Positions 37,756-47,498 of a stretch of 64,000 nucleotides of DNA are shown here, piece after piece. The position numbers and the translations under genes were made by a program. The stretch spans positions 1,652,501-1,716,500 of the forward strand of contig NZ_JADQTN010000001.1 of the NCBI RefSeq assembly GCF_017812015.1, in the 5' to 3' direction. The stretch comes from Pontixanthobacter sp. CEM42. Its GTDB lineage: Bacteria; Pseudomonadota; Alphaproteobacteria; Sphingomonadales; Sphingomonadaceae. Positions within the stretch are counted from its first letter, which is position 1, and every line of letters starts with the position of its first letter. The notes beneath the pieces are model-generated. The model ran no database searches. It saw only the letters and a list, made by a program, of their open reading frames with translations, and was not told the DNA's origin.

Positions 37756-38442
37756 ATGGTTGAAACTCTGTGCCGATTCCGTGCTGCCTCTCTCCCAACG
37801 CTTCCGCGTTCGTTGAATGCATTCAAGCCTGCTGCGCCCACGCTGCAAGAACTGTTCGCCGCCCCCGGCGATGCAGCTGTAAGCGGCTGGGCGCTGGCAC
37901 AGATCAAGCCGCAAGGGGATGGACCACTCTATTGGGTGCAGGAAGCGCGCACGCTCAGGGATATGGGCCGCGTCTTCGCTCACGGCCTGCCGCCTGTACT
38001 CCGCAGGCCGATCCTGCATGTCGTCACGCGCAATGCAAAAGACGCGCTGTGGGCGATGGAGGAAGGGCTGAAATGCTCCTCTCTCAGCGGAGTGATCGGG
38101 GAATTGCACGGCGATCCGCAAGCGCTCGACTTCACTGCGACGCGGCGCTTAGCAGTGGCCGCAGAGCGATATGGCGTCCCCGCTTTTCTGGTTCGCACAA
38201 ACGGGCAGGCCGATCTCAGCGGAGCACGCAGGCGTTGGCGGGTCGAAAGCCGTCCATCATTGCCGCACCTATACGATCCGAAAGCTCCTGGCCCCTCCGT
38301 TTGGTCGCTCGACCTGTTCCGCGCGCGCGATATGCAGCCCGGACAATGGGACGCCGCTTATGATCGGGCGGCGCATCATCTCAATCTGGTTCCCGCAAAT
38401 GGCGATGGAGCGGTGGCGCAAAGCACATCTCGATACGGATGA
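37756..38442 (+). CDS. imuA: ImuA, SOS mutasome protein
   Basis: 228 residues. TLQELFAAPGDAAVSGWALAQI and the RecA/SulA-like core (ILHVVTRNAKDALWAMEEGLKCSSLSGVIGEL) match the ImuA family that works with ImuB and DnaE2 in damage-induced mutagenic synthesis. It is the first gene behind the LexA box and is followed by the imuB frame, which overlaps its 3' end by 83 bp. No good Shine-Dalgarno is seen; the start is the first ATG after the box. Confidence 0.85.
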   Translation: MVETLCRFRAASLPTLPRSLNAFKPAAPTLQELFAAPGDAAVSGWALAQIKPQGDGPLYWVQEARTLRDMGRVFAHGLPPVLRRPILHVVTRNAKDALWAMEEGLKCSSLSGVIGELHGDPQALDFTATRRLAVAAERYGVPAFLVRTNGQADLSGARRRWRVESRPSLPHLYDPKAPGPSVWSLDLFRARDMQPGQWDAAYDRAAHHLNLVPANGDGAVAQSTSRYG

Positions 38443-39916
38443 CGCTCAACCCTTCGCATTGGTGAACGAGGGGCCACACGGCGTTATATTGGGCGCGGTA
38501 AATGATGCAGCGCGCGATGGCGGGGCAAAACCTAGCCAGCGGCTGACCGATGCACGTGCTATCTGCCCATCCCTCGCGATCGACTTCGGCGATCAAGCAG
38601 GTGATGCACGGCAGCTCACCCGGCTGGCCCGCTGGGCACAGCGCTGGAGCCCATGGAGCGCTGTCGATGGTGTAGATGGCTTGCTGCTCGACACCACCGG
38701 TTCAGACCATTGCTTTGGCGGTGAGGCAGCGATGCTGGAAGATATGCGGACCAGCTTTGGTGCGCTTGGCTTTACGGCGCGGATCGCAGCAGCTCCAACG
38801 ATAGGTGCGGCTTGGGCACTAGCACATTATGGCAAAGGGAACTTGGCCTCGACCGAGCCTAGCACGCTGAAAAGAATATTGGCGCAGCTACCAATCGAAA
38901 GTCTCCGGATTGATGACAAGGCCGCGCTGCTGCTGCGCCGCCTCGGTCTCAAAACAATCGGATCGCTCGCCGATATACCGACGACTGCCCTCGCCCGGCG
39001 TTTCCGCAAGCATGGGAACCAGCTCGCCAATCCATTGCAGCGACTGCAGCAGGCACTCGGGAACACGCCAGAAGTCGTCGAGCCACTCGCTCCAAAGACA
39101 ATCTACCGCGCTACGCAGCGTGTGGTTGAGCCGGTGCAATATGTTGCCATTGTCGAGCCAATCCTAGCCGATCTTGCCAGCCGTCTCTGTAGCGATCTGG
39201 AGAGCGCCCAGCGCGGATTGCGGCGGGTGCGTTTCGAAGCGTTTCGGGTGGATGGCCATATCGCACAATTGCAGGTCGAAACCGCCGCACCGGTGCGCGC
39301 GCCCGATCATATTGTGCGACTGTTTACAGAGAAGCTGGAGAGGCTCGATGCCGGTTTCGGCTTCGATACATTTGCCCTCACCGCGCTGTGGCATGAAGCA
39401 ATGGATGCACACCAGAAAGGGCTAGAGGAGGATGAAGTCGAGGGCATCACCTTGCCTCATCTCCTCGACCGGCTTCGCGCGCGACTGGGGCACGGTAGCA
39501 TTGCCTTACCTACGCCCTATGCCAGCCATATTCCCGAACGCTCGCTCGTGCGCAGCAGCGGGCAGGACGGCATTCCGTCATTGTCTTGCGCACCCAGCCC
39601 TACACAAGCGGCTACCACACAAGAACGCCCCATCCGCCTGTTCGATTATCCCGAGCCTGTTACCGTAATCTATGCCACGCCCGATGGCCCGCCCCGCCGG
39701 TTCCGGTGGCGGCGCAGGCTTCACGATGTCGCCAAAGCACAAGGGCCTGAACGCATCGCACCCGAATGGTGGCGGGAAAAATCCACTGTGCGTTTGCGCG
39801 ATTATTATAAGGTCGAGGATCAGGCAGGCCGCCGCTTTTGGATGTACCGGAATGGTGTGATCGATGACGGGCGCGGCGCTCCGCCCGATTGGTTCATGCA
39901 TGGGCTATTCGCGTAG
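38360..39916 (+). CDS. imuB: ImuB, Y-family-like DNA polymerase component
   Basis: 518 residues from the ATG at 38360 (RRIISIWFPQMAMERW), overlapping imuA by 83 bp. The frame is open back to 38171, but only this start gives the family N-terminus. DGVDGLLLDTTGSDHCFGGEAAM and the fingers/little-finger region (LRRLGLKTIGSLADIPTTALARRF) are Y-family-like. The acidic residues needed for catalysis look incomplete, as in ImuB proteins. It bridges the beta clamp, ImuA and DnaE2. The stop lies one base before the dnaE2 ATG. Confidence 0.9.
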   Translation: MIGRRIISIWFPQMAMERWRKAHLDTDDAQPFALVNEGPHGVILGAVNDAARDGGAKPSQRLTDARAICPSLAIDFGDQAGDARQLTRLARWAQRWSPWSAVDGVDGLLLDTTGSDHCFGGEAAMLEDMRTSFGALGFTARIAAAPTIGAAWALAHYGKGNLASTEPSTLKRILAQLPIESLRIDDKAALLLRRLGLKTIGSLADIPTTALARRFRKHGNQLANPLQRLQQALGNTPEVVEPLAPKTIYRATQRVVEPVQYVAIVEPILADLASRLCSDLESAQRGLRRVRFEAFRVDGHIAQLQVETAAPVRAPDHIVRLFTEKLERLDAGFGFDTFALTALWHEAMDAHQKGLEEDEVEGITLPHLLDRLRARLGHGSIALPTPYASHIPERSLVRSSGQDGIPSLSCAPSPTQAATTQERPIRLFDYPEPVTVIYATPDGPPRRFRWRRRLHDVAKAQGPERIAPEWWREKSTVRLRDYYKVEDQAGRRFWMYRNGVIDDGRGAPPDWFMHGLFA

Positions 39917-39917
39917 C

Positions 39918-42900
39918 ATGCCCGATCAACCGCTCACCCCCGCCAAGCGCGAACTGCGACCTGATGGCCCGCTTACGCTCAATCCGCGCGCGCAGTTCGT
40001 GGAGCTGGGCGTTGCGAGTTGCTTCTCTTTTCTGCGCGGTGCGTCCGATGCAGTCGATCTGGTGGAAACTGCCTATGAGGCAGGCTATGACGCTCTTGGC
40101 ATTGCCGATTGCAATACGATGGCGGGCGTCGTGCGCCTCCACAGCAATGCCAAACAGGCCGGGATACGCCCACTCATCGGCTGCCGGATTATCCTGATCG
40201 AAGGGCACGAATTCCTTGCCTATCCGCAAGACCGCGCATCCTATGGACGGCTTTGCGCACTGCTCTCCAAAGGCAAAATGCAAACTACCGATGGCGAGTG
40301 GCAGGACAAGGGCGCATGTGATCTGACGCTCTCGATGTTGGCTGAGCACAGCGAGGAAGTGCAGTTGATCTCGCTGCCGGAAGAAAACCTCGATAGCTTT
40401 GCCGATACACTCCCTCAGTTGACCCAGTATCTGCCGACCATGCGCCACATCGCTGCCGCCTATCTCTATCGCGGCGATGACCGCGGGCGAATCGGGCGCC
40501 TTAATGCTCTGGCCAAGGCCAACGGTCTGTCGATCCTCGCCACCAATGATGTCCATTATCATGTGCCCGCGCGTCGCCCGCTGCAGGATGTGATGACCTG
40601 CATCCGCGAGAAGACCGTCATCCAGGACGCAGGCTACCTCCTCCACGCCAATGCCGAGCGGCATCTGAAAAGCCCGGAGGAAATGGTCCGCCTGTTCGCC
40701 GAGTGGCCGCATGCGATCACCGCAGCGCGCGAAGTGGCGGACCGGTGCGACTTCTCGCTCGACGAACTTCAATATGAATATCCGGAAGAGACCGTACCGG
40801 GAGGCCGGTCACCGCAGGAATATCTCACTCAAGTGACGTGGGAAGGCGCGACAAGGCGTTATCCGGATGGCGTACCAGATAAGGTTCGTGGGCAGATTGA
40901 GCACGAGCTAACCCTAATCGCCAAGCTCGACATTGCGCGGTACTTCCTCACCATCAAGGATGTGGTCGATTATGCGCGCGGCTGCGAGCCGCCCATCCTG
41001 TGCCAAGGCCGCGGATCAGCCGCCAATAGCGCGGTCTGCTACTGCCTCGCCATAACCGCAGTCGACCCATCCGAAGTCGAATTACTGTTTGAGCGCTTCA
41101 TTTCTGAAGAGCGCAAAGAACCGCCAGATATCGACGTCGATTTCGAGCATGAGCGGCGCGAAGAGGTTATCCAGCATATTTACAAAAAATATGGTCGCCG
41201 CCGCGCTGGCCTATGCGCAACGGTTATCCATTATCGCCCGCGCTCTGCCATTCGCGAAGTGGGCAAGGCGATGGGCTTGTCTGAAGATGTGACATCGGCA
41301 TTGGCGCGAACGATCTGGGGAAGTTGGGGCAGCTCGGTCGATGAAGACAAAACTGAAGAGGCCGGCCTCGATCTAAGCGATCCCTATTTGAAACGCGTCA
41401 TTGCCTTGACCGACCAGCTAATCGGAATGCCCCGTCATCTATCGCAGCATGTTGGCGGTTTCATTCTTACCCAAGGGCCGTTGATAGAAACCGTCCCGAT
41501 TGGCAATGGCGCGATGGCAGATCGCAGTTTCATCGAATGGGACAAAGATGACATTGATGAACTGGGGATCATGAAGGTCGATGTCCTCGCGCTTGGAATG
41601 CTCACCTGCATCCAGAAATCCTTCGATCTGATCCATGCACATTACGGCAATCGCTACACTCTCGCGACCGTTCCGAAAGAGGATAAGGCCGTCTACGACA
41701 TGCTATGCAAGGCGGATTCCGTCGGCGTGTTCCAAGTCGAAAGCCGCGCGCAAATGAACATGTTACCCCGCCTGAGGCCGCGCAATTATTATGACCTCGT
41801 CATTGAAGTCGCAATTGTCCGCCCCGGCCCGATCCAGGGGGATATGGTACACCCCTATCTCAAACGCCGGTCGGGCAAAGAAAAGGTCGAGTTCCCCTCC
41901 CCTCACCCGGATCACGGCCCGCCAGACGAGTTGGAGAAAATCCTCAATCGCACCAAGGGCGTTCCAATCTTCCAAGAACAAGCGATGAAGATCGCTATCG
42001 ATGCCGCCAAATTCACTGCCGATGAAGCCAATGAACTGCGCAAAGCTATGGCGACTTTCCGTTCACGCGGGACGATTGGCCGGCTGGAAGATAAGATGGT
42101 CGGCCGGATGGTTGAACGCGGCTATGATCCCGATTTCGCCGGGCGCTGTTTCGATCAAATCAAGGGCTTTGGCGACTATGGTTTCCCCGAAAGCCATGCC
42201 GCCAGCTTCGCCCACCTTGTCTACGTGTCTAGCTGGATCAAATGCCACTTCCCAGACGTGTTCTGCGCCGGATTACTTAACTCGCAGCCAATGGGATTCT
42301 ATGCCCCGGCGCAAATCGTGCGCGATGCGAGAGAACATGATGTCGAGGTCCGCGAGCCTGATGTAAACTTTAGCGATTGGGACAATCTGCTTGAGCCTGC
42401 TGGCCATGGACGATGGGCTGTACGCCTCGGCTTCCGGCAGATTAGCGGCGTTGCGAAGGACGATGCTCAGGCGATCATGCATTATCGCAGTCAACCCTAT
42501 CGCGATGTTGAGGATTGCCGGACGCGGGCGCATATACCCGTCGCTACTATAGAGAAGCTCGCCGCTGCCGATGCCTTTCGCTCCATCAGCTTGGATCGTA
42601 GGCAAGCTCTGTGGGATGCACGGGCACTCAAGCAGGCCCCAGATTTGCCGTTATTCACTTTTTCTGAGGAACGCGATGAGGGTGAGGAAGTGCCAGTCGT
42701 GCTGCCCGCCATGCCTGCCTGCGAACACGTTGTGGCCGATTACCAAACAATGCGCTTATCGCTGAAAGCACATCCCTTCGAATTCCTGCGGAAGAGCTAC
42801 GAAGAACGCGGGTTCATTCGCAACGCCGATTTAGGTGAACGCAAATTTGGCGCACCTGTTCAAGTGGCGGGGATCGTTCTCATCCGCCAACGCCCGGGCA

Positions 42901-43229
42901 GCGCCAAAGGCGTGTGTTTCATAACGTTGGAGGATGAAAGCGGGATCGCCAATCTCGTCGTCTGGCCAGATGTTATGGCGCGGTATCGCAAGGTCATCAT
43001 GGGCGCACGGATGATGGAAGTGCGCGGCAGAGTGCAAAAAGACGGCGATGTAATCCATGTCGTCGTAGACAAGTTGGAAGACGCATCGCCGCGTCTGCTT
43101 GCGCTGTCCGACGATTTGCTCGCAACGCAAGTCGACCGGGCAGATCATGTCGTCAATCCAGTACCAAGCGGTCTTCACCGCCATCCGCGCAATGTACGGA
43201 TCATTCCGGCGTCACGGGACTTTCATTGA
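39918..43229 (+). CDS. dnaE2: Error-prone DNA polymerase (DnaE2/ImuC)
   Basis: 1103 residues from the ATG one base after the imuB stop; a start 54 bp upstream would lie inside imuB. The PHP domain (ELGVASCFSFLRGASDAVDLVETAYEAGYDALGIADCN) is followed by the palm with catalytic PDIDVDFEHERREEV, then helix-hairpin-helix and C-terminal OB-fold (VAGIVLIRQRPGSAKGVCFITLEDE). It performs translesion synthesis under SOS control. Third gene of the LexA-controlled operon. Its end overlaps the convergent hydrolase by 7 bp. Confidence 0.95.
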   Translation: MPDQPLTPAKRELRPDGPLTLNPRAQFVELGVASCFSFLRGASDAVDLVETAYEAGYDALGIADCNTMAGVVRLHSNAKQAGIRPLIGCRIILIEGHEFLAYPQDRASYGRLCALLSKGKMQTTDGEWQDKGACDLTLSMLAEHSEEVQLISLPEENLDSFADTLPQLTQYLPTMRHIAAAYLYRGDDRGRIGRLNALAKANGLSILATNDVHYHVPARRPLQDVMTCIREKTVIQDAGYLLHANAERHLKSPEEMVRLFAEWPHAITAAREVADRCDFSLDELQYEYPEETVPGGRSPQEYLTQVTWEGATRRYPDGVPDKVRGQIEHELTLIAKLDIARYFLTIKDVVDYARGCEPPILCQGRGSAANSAVCYCLAITAVDPSEVELLFERFISEERKEPPDIDVDFEHERREEVIQHIYKKYGRRRAGLCATVIHYRPRSAIREVGKAMGLSEDVTSALARTIWGSWGSSVDEDKTEEAGLDLSDPYLKRVIALTDQLIGMPRHLSQHVGGFILTQGPLIETVPIGNGAMADRSFIEWDKDDIDELGIMKVDVLALGMLTCIQKSFDLIHAHYGNRYTLATVPKEDKAVYDMLCKADSVGVFQVESRAQMNMLPRLRPRNYYDLVIEVAIVRPGPIQGDMVHPYLKRRSGKEKVEFPSPHPDHGPPDELEKILNRTKGVPIFQEQAMKIAIDAAKFTADEANELRKAMATFRSRGTIGRLEDKMVGRMVERGYDPDFAGRCFDQIKGFGDYGFPESHAASFAHLVYVSSWIKCHFPDVFCAGLLNSQPMGFYAPAQIVRDAREHDVEVREPDVNFSDWDNLLEPAGHGRWAVRLGFRQISGVAKDDAQAIMHYRSQPYRDVEDCRTRAHIPVATIEKLAAADAFRSISLDRRQALWDARALKQAPDLPLFTFSEERDEGEEVPVVLPAMPACEHVVADYQTMRLSLKAHPFEFLRKSYEERGFIRNADLGERKFGAPVQVAGIVLIRQRPGSAKGVCFITLEDESGIANLVVWPDVMARYRKVIMGARMMEVRGRVQKDGDVIHVVVDKLEDASPRLLALSDDLLATQVDRADHVVNPVPSGLHRHPRNVRIIPASRDFH

Positions 43230-44269
43230 GGTGATGCATCCGCTTCCAGCTTACCAAGAATGTGGTCCGCTAAGGCTGTATTGACCGCTTCGGTCGCTTC
43301 AAACTGCGGCGCATGCCCAACCCCATCGAGACGCACGACTGAAAAATCATCGCTAATCTTGCGCGTCAGATCAATGAATTGCGGATCGAATACCGTATCA
43401 TCCTCGCCCCAAATCAATAGCGTGGGAACCTCAAACCGAGCGTCACGGCTTGGCCAGTAATCGTCTTCGGAGACTTCATCAGGCGCAGGAAGATTGGCGC
43501 GATACCAGTTGATATGGCGATTGATCCGGCGCAAATCCGACGCTGCATTCTGCAGCACATCAGCTTCTACACGAGACATACGCCCCGCCTTGAAGTGGTT
43601 TTCCGGCCCGGTTGCAATCCGGCCTCCTGCCCCGCTCGCCCACATCAGTATTGGCGAAGCGTCCTTGAGCATTTCAACATATGCCGACTTCTCGCGTTGC
43701 TCCGACGACGTACGCAGCAGTTCCACCGCGATATTCTGAGGCGGCGCGCTCATCCCGGTGGCAGTGAGAATACGCTCAGGACGGCTCTGCGCGTAGGCTA
43801 GCCCAAAGGCTGAGCCCCAATCATGCCCCACGATATGGACTTTCTCGACGCCGAGTTTGTCGATCAAGGCATCGAGGTGGAGTGCCATATTCTCCAACCG
43901 GTACTGTTCTTGTCCCGCAGGGGCATCCGAATGCCCGGCCCCAAGTCCGTCGATTGCTACGACGCGGTGCGTGTCTCTCAGTGCCTCCATTGGCCGAATC
44001 ATCGAATACCAAGAGGATGGAAAGCCATGGATGAACAAAACGGCATCGCCTTCACCCGCCTCCACGACATGAAGCTTGTTCACGCCGAACTCGTGGCACC
44101 ATTCACGGTAAGGAACCTTCTCTCCCGCGCGTTCATTCGCGAGCGCTAAGGCCGGGTCGCGGCCAATCTCGCAACCAACCGGCGAGCTATAGTTCCAGAT
44201 TGCAGCACCAGCCCCAGCGACGCCGATTAGTAACGCCATGATCATCAAGAACCGGTTCAAACGTTTCAT
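43223..44269 (-). CDS. Membrane-anchored/exported alpha/beta hydrolase (epoxide hydrolase/haloalkane dehalogenase-like)
   Basis: 348 residues. An N-terminal hydrophobic stretch (RFLMIMALLIGVAGAGAAIW) indicates export or anchoring. FIHGFPSSWYS gives the HGxP oxyanion motif, and GHDWGSAFGLAYA places Asp as nucleophile, as in epoxide hydrolases and haloalkane dehalogenases rather than Ser esterases. LIWGEDDTVF and GVGHAPQFE supply the remaining acid and His. It is the last gene of a four-gene operon, coupled by a 4-bp overlap to the PQQ dehydrogenase. Substrate unknown. Confidence 0.82.
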   Translation of the reverse strand: MKRLNRFLMIMALLIGVAGAGAAIWNYSSPVGCEIGRDPALALANERAGEKVPYREWCHEFGVNKLHVVEAGEGDAVLFIHGFPSSWYSMIRPMEALRDTHRVVAIDGLGAGHSDAPAGQEQYRLENMALHLDALIDKLGVEKVHIVGHDWGSAFGLAYAQSRPERILTATGMSAPPQNIAVELLRTSSEQREKSAYVEMLKDASPILMWASGAGGRIATGPENHFKAGRMSRVEADVLQNAASDLRRINRHINWYRANLPAPDEVSEDDYWPSRDARFEVPTLLIWGEDDTVFDPQFIDLTRKISDDFSVVRLDGVGHAPQFEATEAVNTALADHILGKLEADASPQ

Positions 44270-46704
44270 TCAGCCTCCACCTCGTCGGGCAATGCATAGG
44301 CGATAACGTAGCCGCCTTTTCCATCGCGCTCGCTTTGCGGGTCGAGATAGCCGGTCTCCGAGTCAGCAGGGTAGCGCCAGGTCGGATTGGGCACTGTAAC
44401 AATCACCATCTGCCTCCCCGATTCCGGAGCTACAAATGACATCGGCGTCGACTGGCCGTTACCAGGTAGGTCCGCGGACCATTTGACCTCGCCAGTGCGC
44501 ACATCGAAAGCGCGCACCATCGAATCCATCGTCGAGCTGACAAAGGTGAGCCCGCCGCGTGTGGTCATCGTGCCAGCGCGCACTGCCGTTCCAACATCGA
44601 TCGGCAAGCCGCTGCGCAAATTGAACGGCCCGGCATCGCGCATATTGCCGAGCGGCCGCGACCACAGCAGTTCCTTTGTATTGAGATCAATCACAGCGAT
44701 GCGTGACCACGGTGGTTCGAAACATGGCACAGACGTGCCCAACCGGGACATAAATGGCATGGGCAAGCCATAGAAGCTCACTTGCTCGTAACTATACGGA
44801 TCGTCGGGATCTGCTTCAGGTGCCGGAGCATTTGGATCCATCCGTACTGCGGGATGGTCTTCACCAAGCAGCAAAGCCGCTCTGGGCCCGGCATCAGCGA
44901 CTTGCTCAGGTGTGACCAATAGCAGTCGATGAGCAAGCAACATCGGGGCCGCTACCAACAGACCGTTGTCCGCATCGACCGACACACTGCCCCAATTAAA
45001 CCCGCCGAAATTGCCCGGTGCAATCAACGTCCCCGAGCGTGTGGGCGGCGTATACATCCCCTCATACCGCATCATTCGGTACTCAATCCGGCACACCATC
45101 TGATCGATGGGTGTGAGGCCCCACATGTCTTTCTCATACCTGTAGGGATGAAAGTTGGGCAACGGAGAGAAAGGCTGGGTATCAGCCAGATATTCGCCAA
45201 GCTCTGGGTCTTGCGGAACCGGGCGTTCTTCAATCGGATAGACCGGCGTGCCATCGCGCCGGTCGAGCAGGAATATCTCGCCCATCTTGGTGGGCACAGC
45301 GACCGATGGAATACGCTCCCCATCGCGCTCAACATCGACCAGAACCGGCTGAGCTGGCACGTCATAATCCCAGATGTCATGCTTCACCGTCTGGAAGGTC
45401 CAGCGCTCCTCCCCTGTCGCCGCATCAATCGCGACAATTGCGGACGAATATTTGTCATCAAACTCGCGGCGTTTGCCGCCGAAATAGTCCGGATTGGCAT
45501 TGCCGGTGGGCGCAAAGACAGTGTCCAGTTCCGGGTCGTAGCCCATGACCGACCAGACATTGGGCGTTCCGGGCGTGTAGCGTTCACCTACCGGCGGCAT
45601 TCCGCGATTGCCCGGATTTCCGAGATCCCATGCCCATGCGAGCTCACCGGTAACCGCATCAAATGCGCGGACCACGCCGGATGGAAGACCGAGGCGCTGA
45701 TTATCCAGCACCAGCCCACCGACGACCAGATTGTCTCCGGCTACGGTGGGTGGCGAAGTATGATAATACTCCTTCGGTGCATGCTCACCCATACCTGCCC
45801 GCAAATCAACTATTCCGCCCTCGCCGAAATCACTGCACAACTCGCCAGTATCAGCATCGACGGCGATCAGGCTTGCGTCGACAGTCGCCGTGACAACACG
45901 CTTGCGGCAAACACCGGTATAGTCTTGGGGCCCTTCATGATAGGCAACGCCGCGACAGGTGATCGCATATTGGTGCTTGTCTGGCGGCGCGATCTTCGGA
46001 TCGTGACGCCAGATTTCCTCGCCGGTCTCCGCGTCGACGGCCATCATCACGTTGGCCGCACCGCATAAGTACAGACGCCCATCAATCGCAAGCGGGGTGG
46101 CCTTGAAGTCTTCCTCCAGTCCCGTGCGATAGCGCCATACTTCTTCGAGACCATCCACGGTCTCAGTATTGATCTGATCGATAGCCGCGAACCGCGTTCC
46201 GCCGGCGGTATTGCCATAATGCTTCCAGTCGGTCGCCAGCGCAGAAGCAACCTCCCGCTCACTGCCCGTACCGTTCCGGACATAGCCCTGCAGGCTCGCA
46301 ACGAGCAGCAACGCAACGCTTGTCAAAGCAGGCCCACCGATGAGCCAGCCGCTTGGTGCAGTGACCTCATCACCGGCCTTACTTCGCAACGATTGGCGAT
46401 ACCACGGAGTGAGGAAGTAAAGCCCCACGACAACCCATGCCGATAGCCGAGGGAGAAGCGCGAACAGATCGAAACCCGCTTCGTGGATCGACCACACCAG
46501 CGTCACGCCCAGAATAACGGCATAGATCGTTGGTGCTTTAGAGCTGCGGCGGATCACCAATACCGCAACTACGATCGTCGCCAAACCCACCAACACGTAA
46601 TAGGGGCTACCGCCGAGATAGGTGAGAAAGCCGCCGGGAACGGTCAGCACCAGCCCGATCAACAGCAGCAGGATCGCAAAAATCCAGTGGGCCAAACCAC
46701 GCAT
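44266..46704 (-). CDS. Membrane-bound PQQ-dependent dehydrogenase (glucose/quinate type)
   Basis: 812 residues from the ATG at 46704, preceded by AGGGAGAG; a start 78 bp upstream lacks such a site. Four to five N-terminal helices (residues ~5-130) are followed by a quinoprotein propeller with repeating blades (AVDAETGEEIWRHDP, AIDAATGEERWTF, AFDVRTGEVKWSADL). The architecture is that of mGDH-like enzymes that oxidise sugars or cyclic alcohols at the periplasmic face and pass electrons to ubiquinone. No PQQ-synthesis gene is seen nearby. Third gene of the operon. Confidence 0.9.
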   Translation of the reverse strand: MRGLAHWIFAILLLLIGLVLTVPGGFLTYLGGSPYYVLVGLATIVVAVLVIRRSSKAPTIYAVILGVTLVWSIHEAGFDLFALLPRLSAWVVVGLYFLTPWYRQSLRSKAGDEVTAPSGWLIGGPALTSVALLLVASLQGYVRNGTGSEREVASALATDWKHYGNTAGGTRFAAIDQINTETVDGLEEVWRYRTGLEEDFKATPLAIDGRLYLCGAANVMMAVDAETGEEIWRHDPKIAPPDKHQYAITCRGVAYHEGPQDYTGVCRKRVVTATVDASLIAVDADTGELCSDFGEGGIVDLRAGMGEHAPKEYYHTSPPTVAGDNLVVGGLVLDNQRLGLPSGVVRAFDAVTGELAWAWDLGNPGNRGMPPVGERYTPGTPNVWSVMGYDPELDTVFAPTGNANPDYFGGKRREFDDKYSSAIVAIDAATGEERWTFQTVKHDIWDYDVPAQPVLVDVERDGERIPSVAVPTKMGEIFLLDRRDGTPVYPIEERPVPQDPELGEYLADTQPFSPLPNFHPYRYEKDMWGLTPIDQMVCRIEYRMMRYEGMYTPPTRSGTLIAPGNFGGFNWGSVSVDADNGLLVAAPMLLAHRLLLVTPEQVADAGPRAALLLGEDHPAVRMDPNAPAPEADPDDPYSYEQVSFYGLPMPFMSRLGTSVPCFEPPWSRIAVIDLNTKELLWSRPLGNMRDAGPFNLRSGLPIDVGTAVRAGTMTTRGGLTFVSSTMDSMVRAFDVRTGEVKWSADLPGNGQSTPMSFVAPESGRQMVIVTVPNPTWRYPADSETGYLDPQSERDGKGGYVIAYALPDEVEAE

Positions 46705-46739
46705 TGTCTTGCTCTCCCTATCCCGCCCTATTCGCCAGT

Positions 46740-47498
46740 TTACAGTGGATGGATTGTATGGCCGCCGTCCAAAATCAGACATCGCCCTGTCATGAAATCG
46801 CTCTCGTCAGATGCGAGATAGACGGCCGCACCTTCCATGTCTTCCAGCTGGCCAATCCGGCCGATAGCTGACCTGCGCCTTGCGGCATCTTGAAACGCTT
46901 CACTTGTGTCGAGCGACATCTCGGTTTCGATGAAGCCGGGAAGGATGGCGTTGGCCCGAATACCTGCTGCGCCAAGCTCCAACGCGAGCGCTTGGATCAA
47001 TCCAATGACCGCAGCCTTGGTCGTCGAATATCCAGCAGCGCCGCCAGTTCCGATCAGCGCCGCCACCGAGGACGTCACGACAAGCCTCCCACCAGCCCGG
47101 CGCTTCAGCATATGCTCTGTCACGGGTGCAAATGTCTGCACCACACTCATCAAATTTAGGTCTACGGTAGCAAGCCAATCGCTACGGCTGGTTTTGTGCG
47201 AAGCGCCGCGGAAACCGCCACCGCCAGCGTTGGCAAAACAACTGTCTACCTGACCAAATCGCTCCAGCGTAGCGGCGAAGGCTTGGGCGATCTGTTCTTC
47301 GTCGGTAACGTCACAGGCATAGGCTTCGACATCGCCTCCCATGCTGCGAAGTTCTTCGACGGCGACCGCGTTCTTTTCGGCGTTGCGCCCCCAAACTGCG
47401 ACCGACGCACCAGCTTTGACCAAACCGCGTCCATAGGCCAGTCCCAGCCCGCCATTGCCACCGGTAACCAGCGCGACTTTGCCATTCAAATTGAACAT
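46740..47498 (-). CDS. SDR-family oxidoreductase
   Basis: 252 residues. The cofactor motif TGGNGGLG (12-19), NAG at about 90, the Ser around 143 and YSTTK (Tyr157, Lys161) complete the classical short-chain dehydrogenase set. The C-terminal ASDESDFMTGRCLILDGGH is also typical. It reduces or oxidises an alcohol/ketone with NAD(P). Its ATG abuts the stop of the VOC lipoprotein gene, so it is co-translated. Unlike its exported partners it has no signal peptide and is cytoplasmic. Confidence 0.88.
   Translation of the reverse strand: MFNLNGKVALVTGGNGGLGLAYGRGLVKAGASVAVWGRNAEKNAVAVEELRSMGGDVEAYACDVTDEEQIAQAFAATLERFGQVDSCFANAGGGGFRGASHKTSRSDWLATVDLNLMSVVQTFAPVTEHMLKRRAGGRLVVTSSVAALIGTGGAAGYSTTKAAVIGLIQALALELGAAGIRANAILPGFIETEMSLDTSEAFQDAARRRSAIGRIGQLEDMEGAAVYLASDESDFMTGRCLILDGGHTIHPL

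Noticed and set aside
39894-40772. Minus-strand frame of 292 codons
   Set aside because: Antisense to the PHP domain of dnaE2.
44929-46068. Plus-strand frame of 379 codons
   Set aside because: It is antisense to the PQQ dehydrogenase propeller; codon structure of the real gene explains the open frame.
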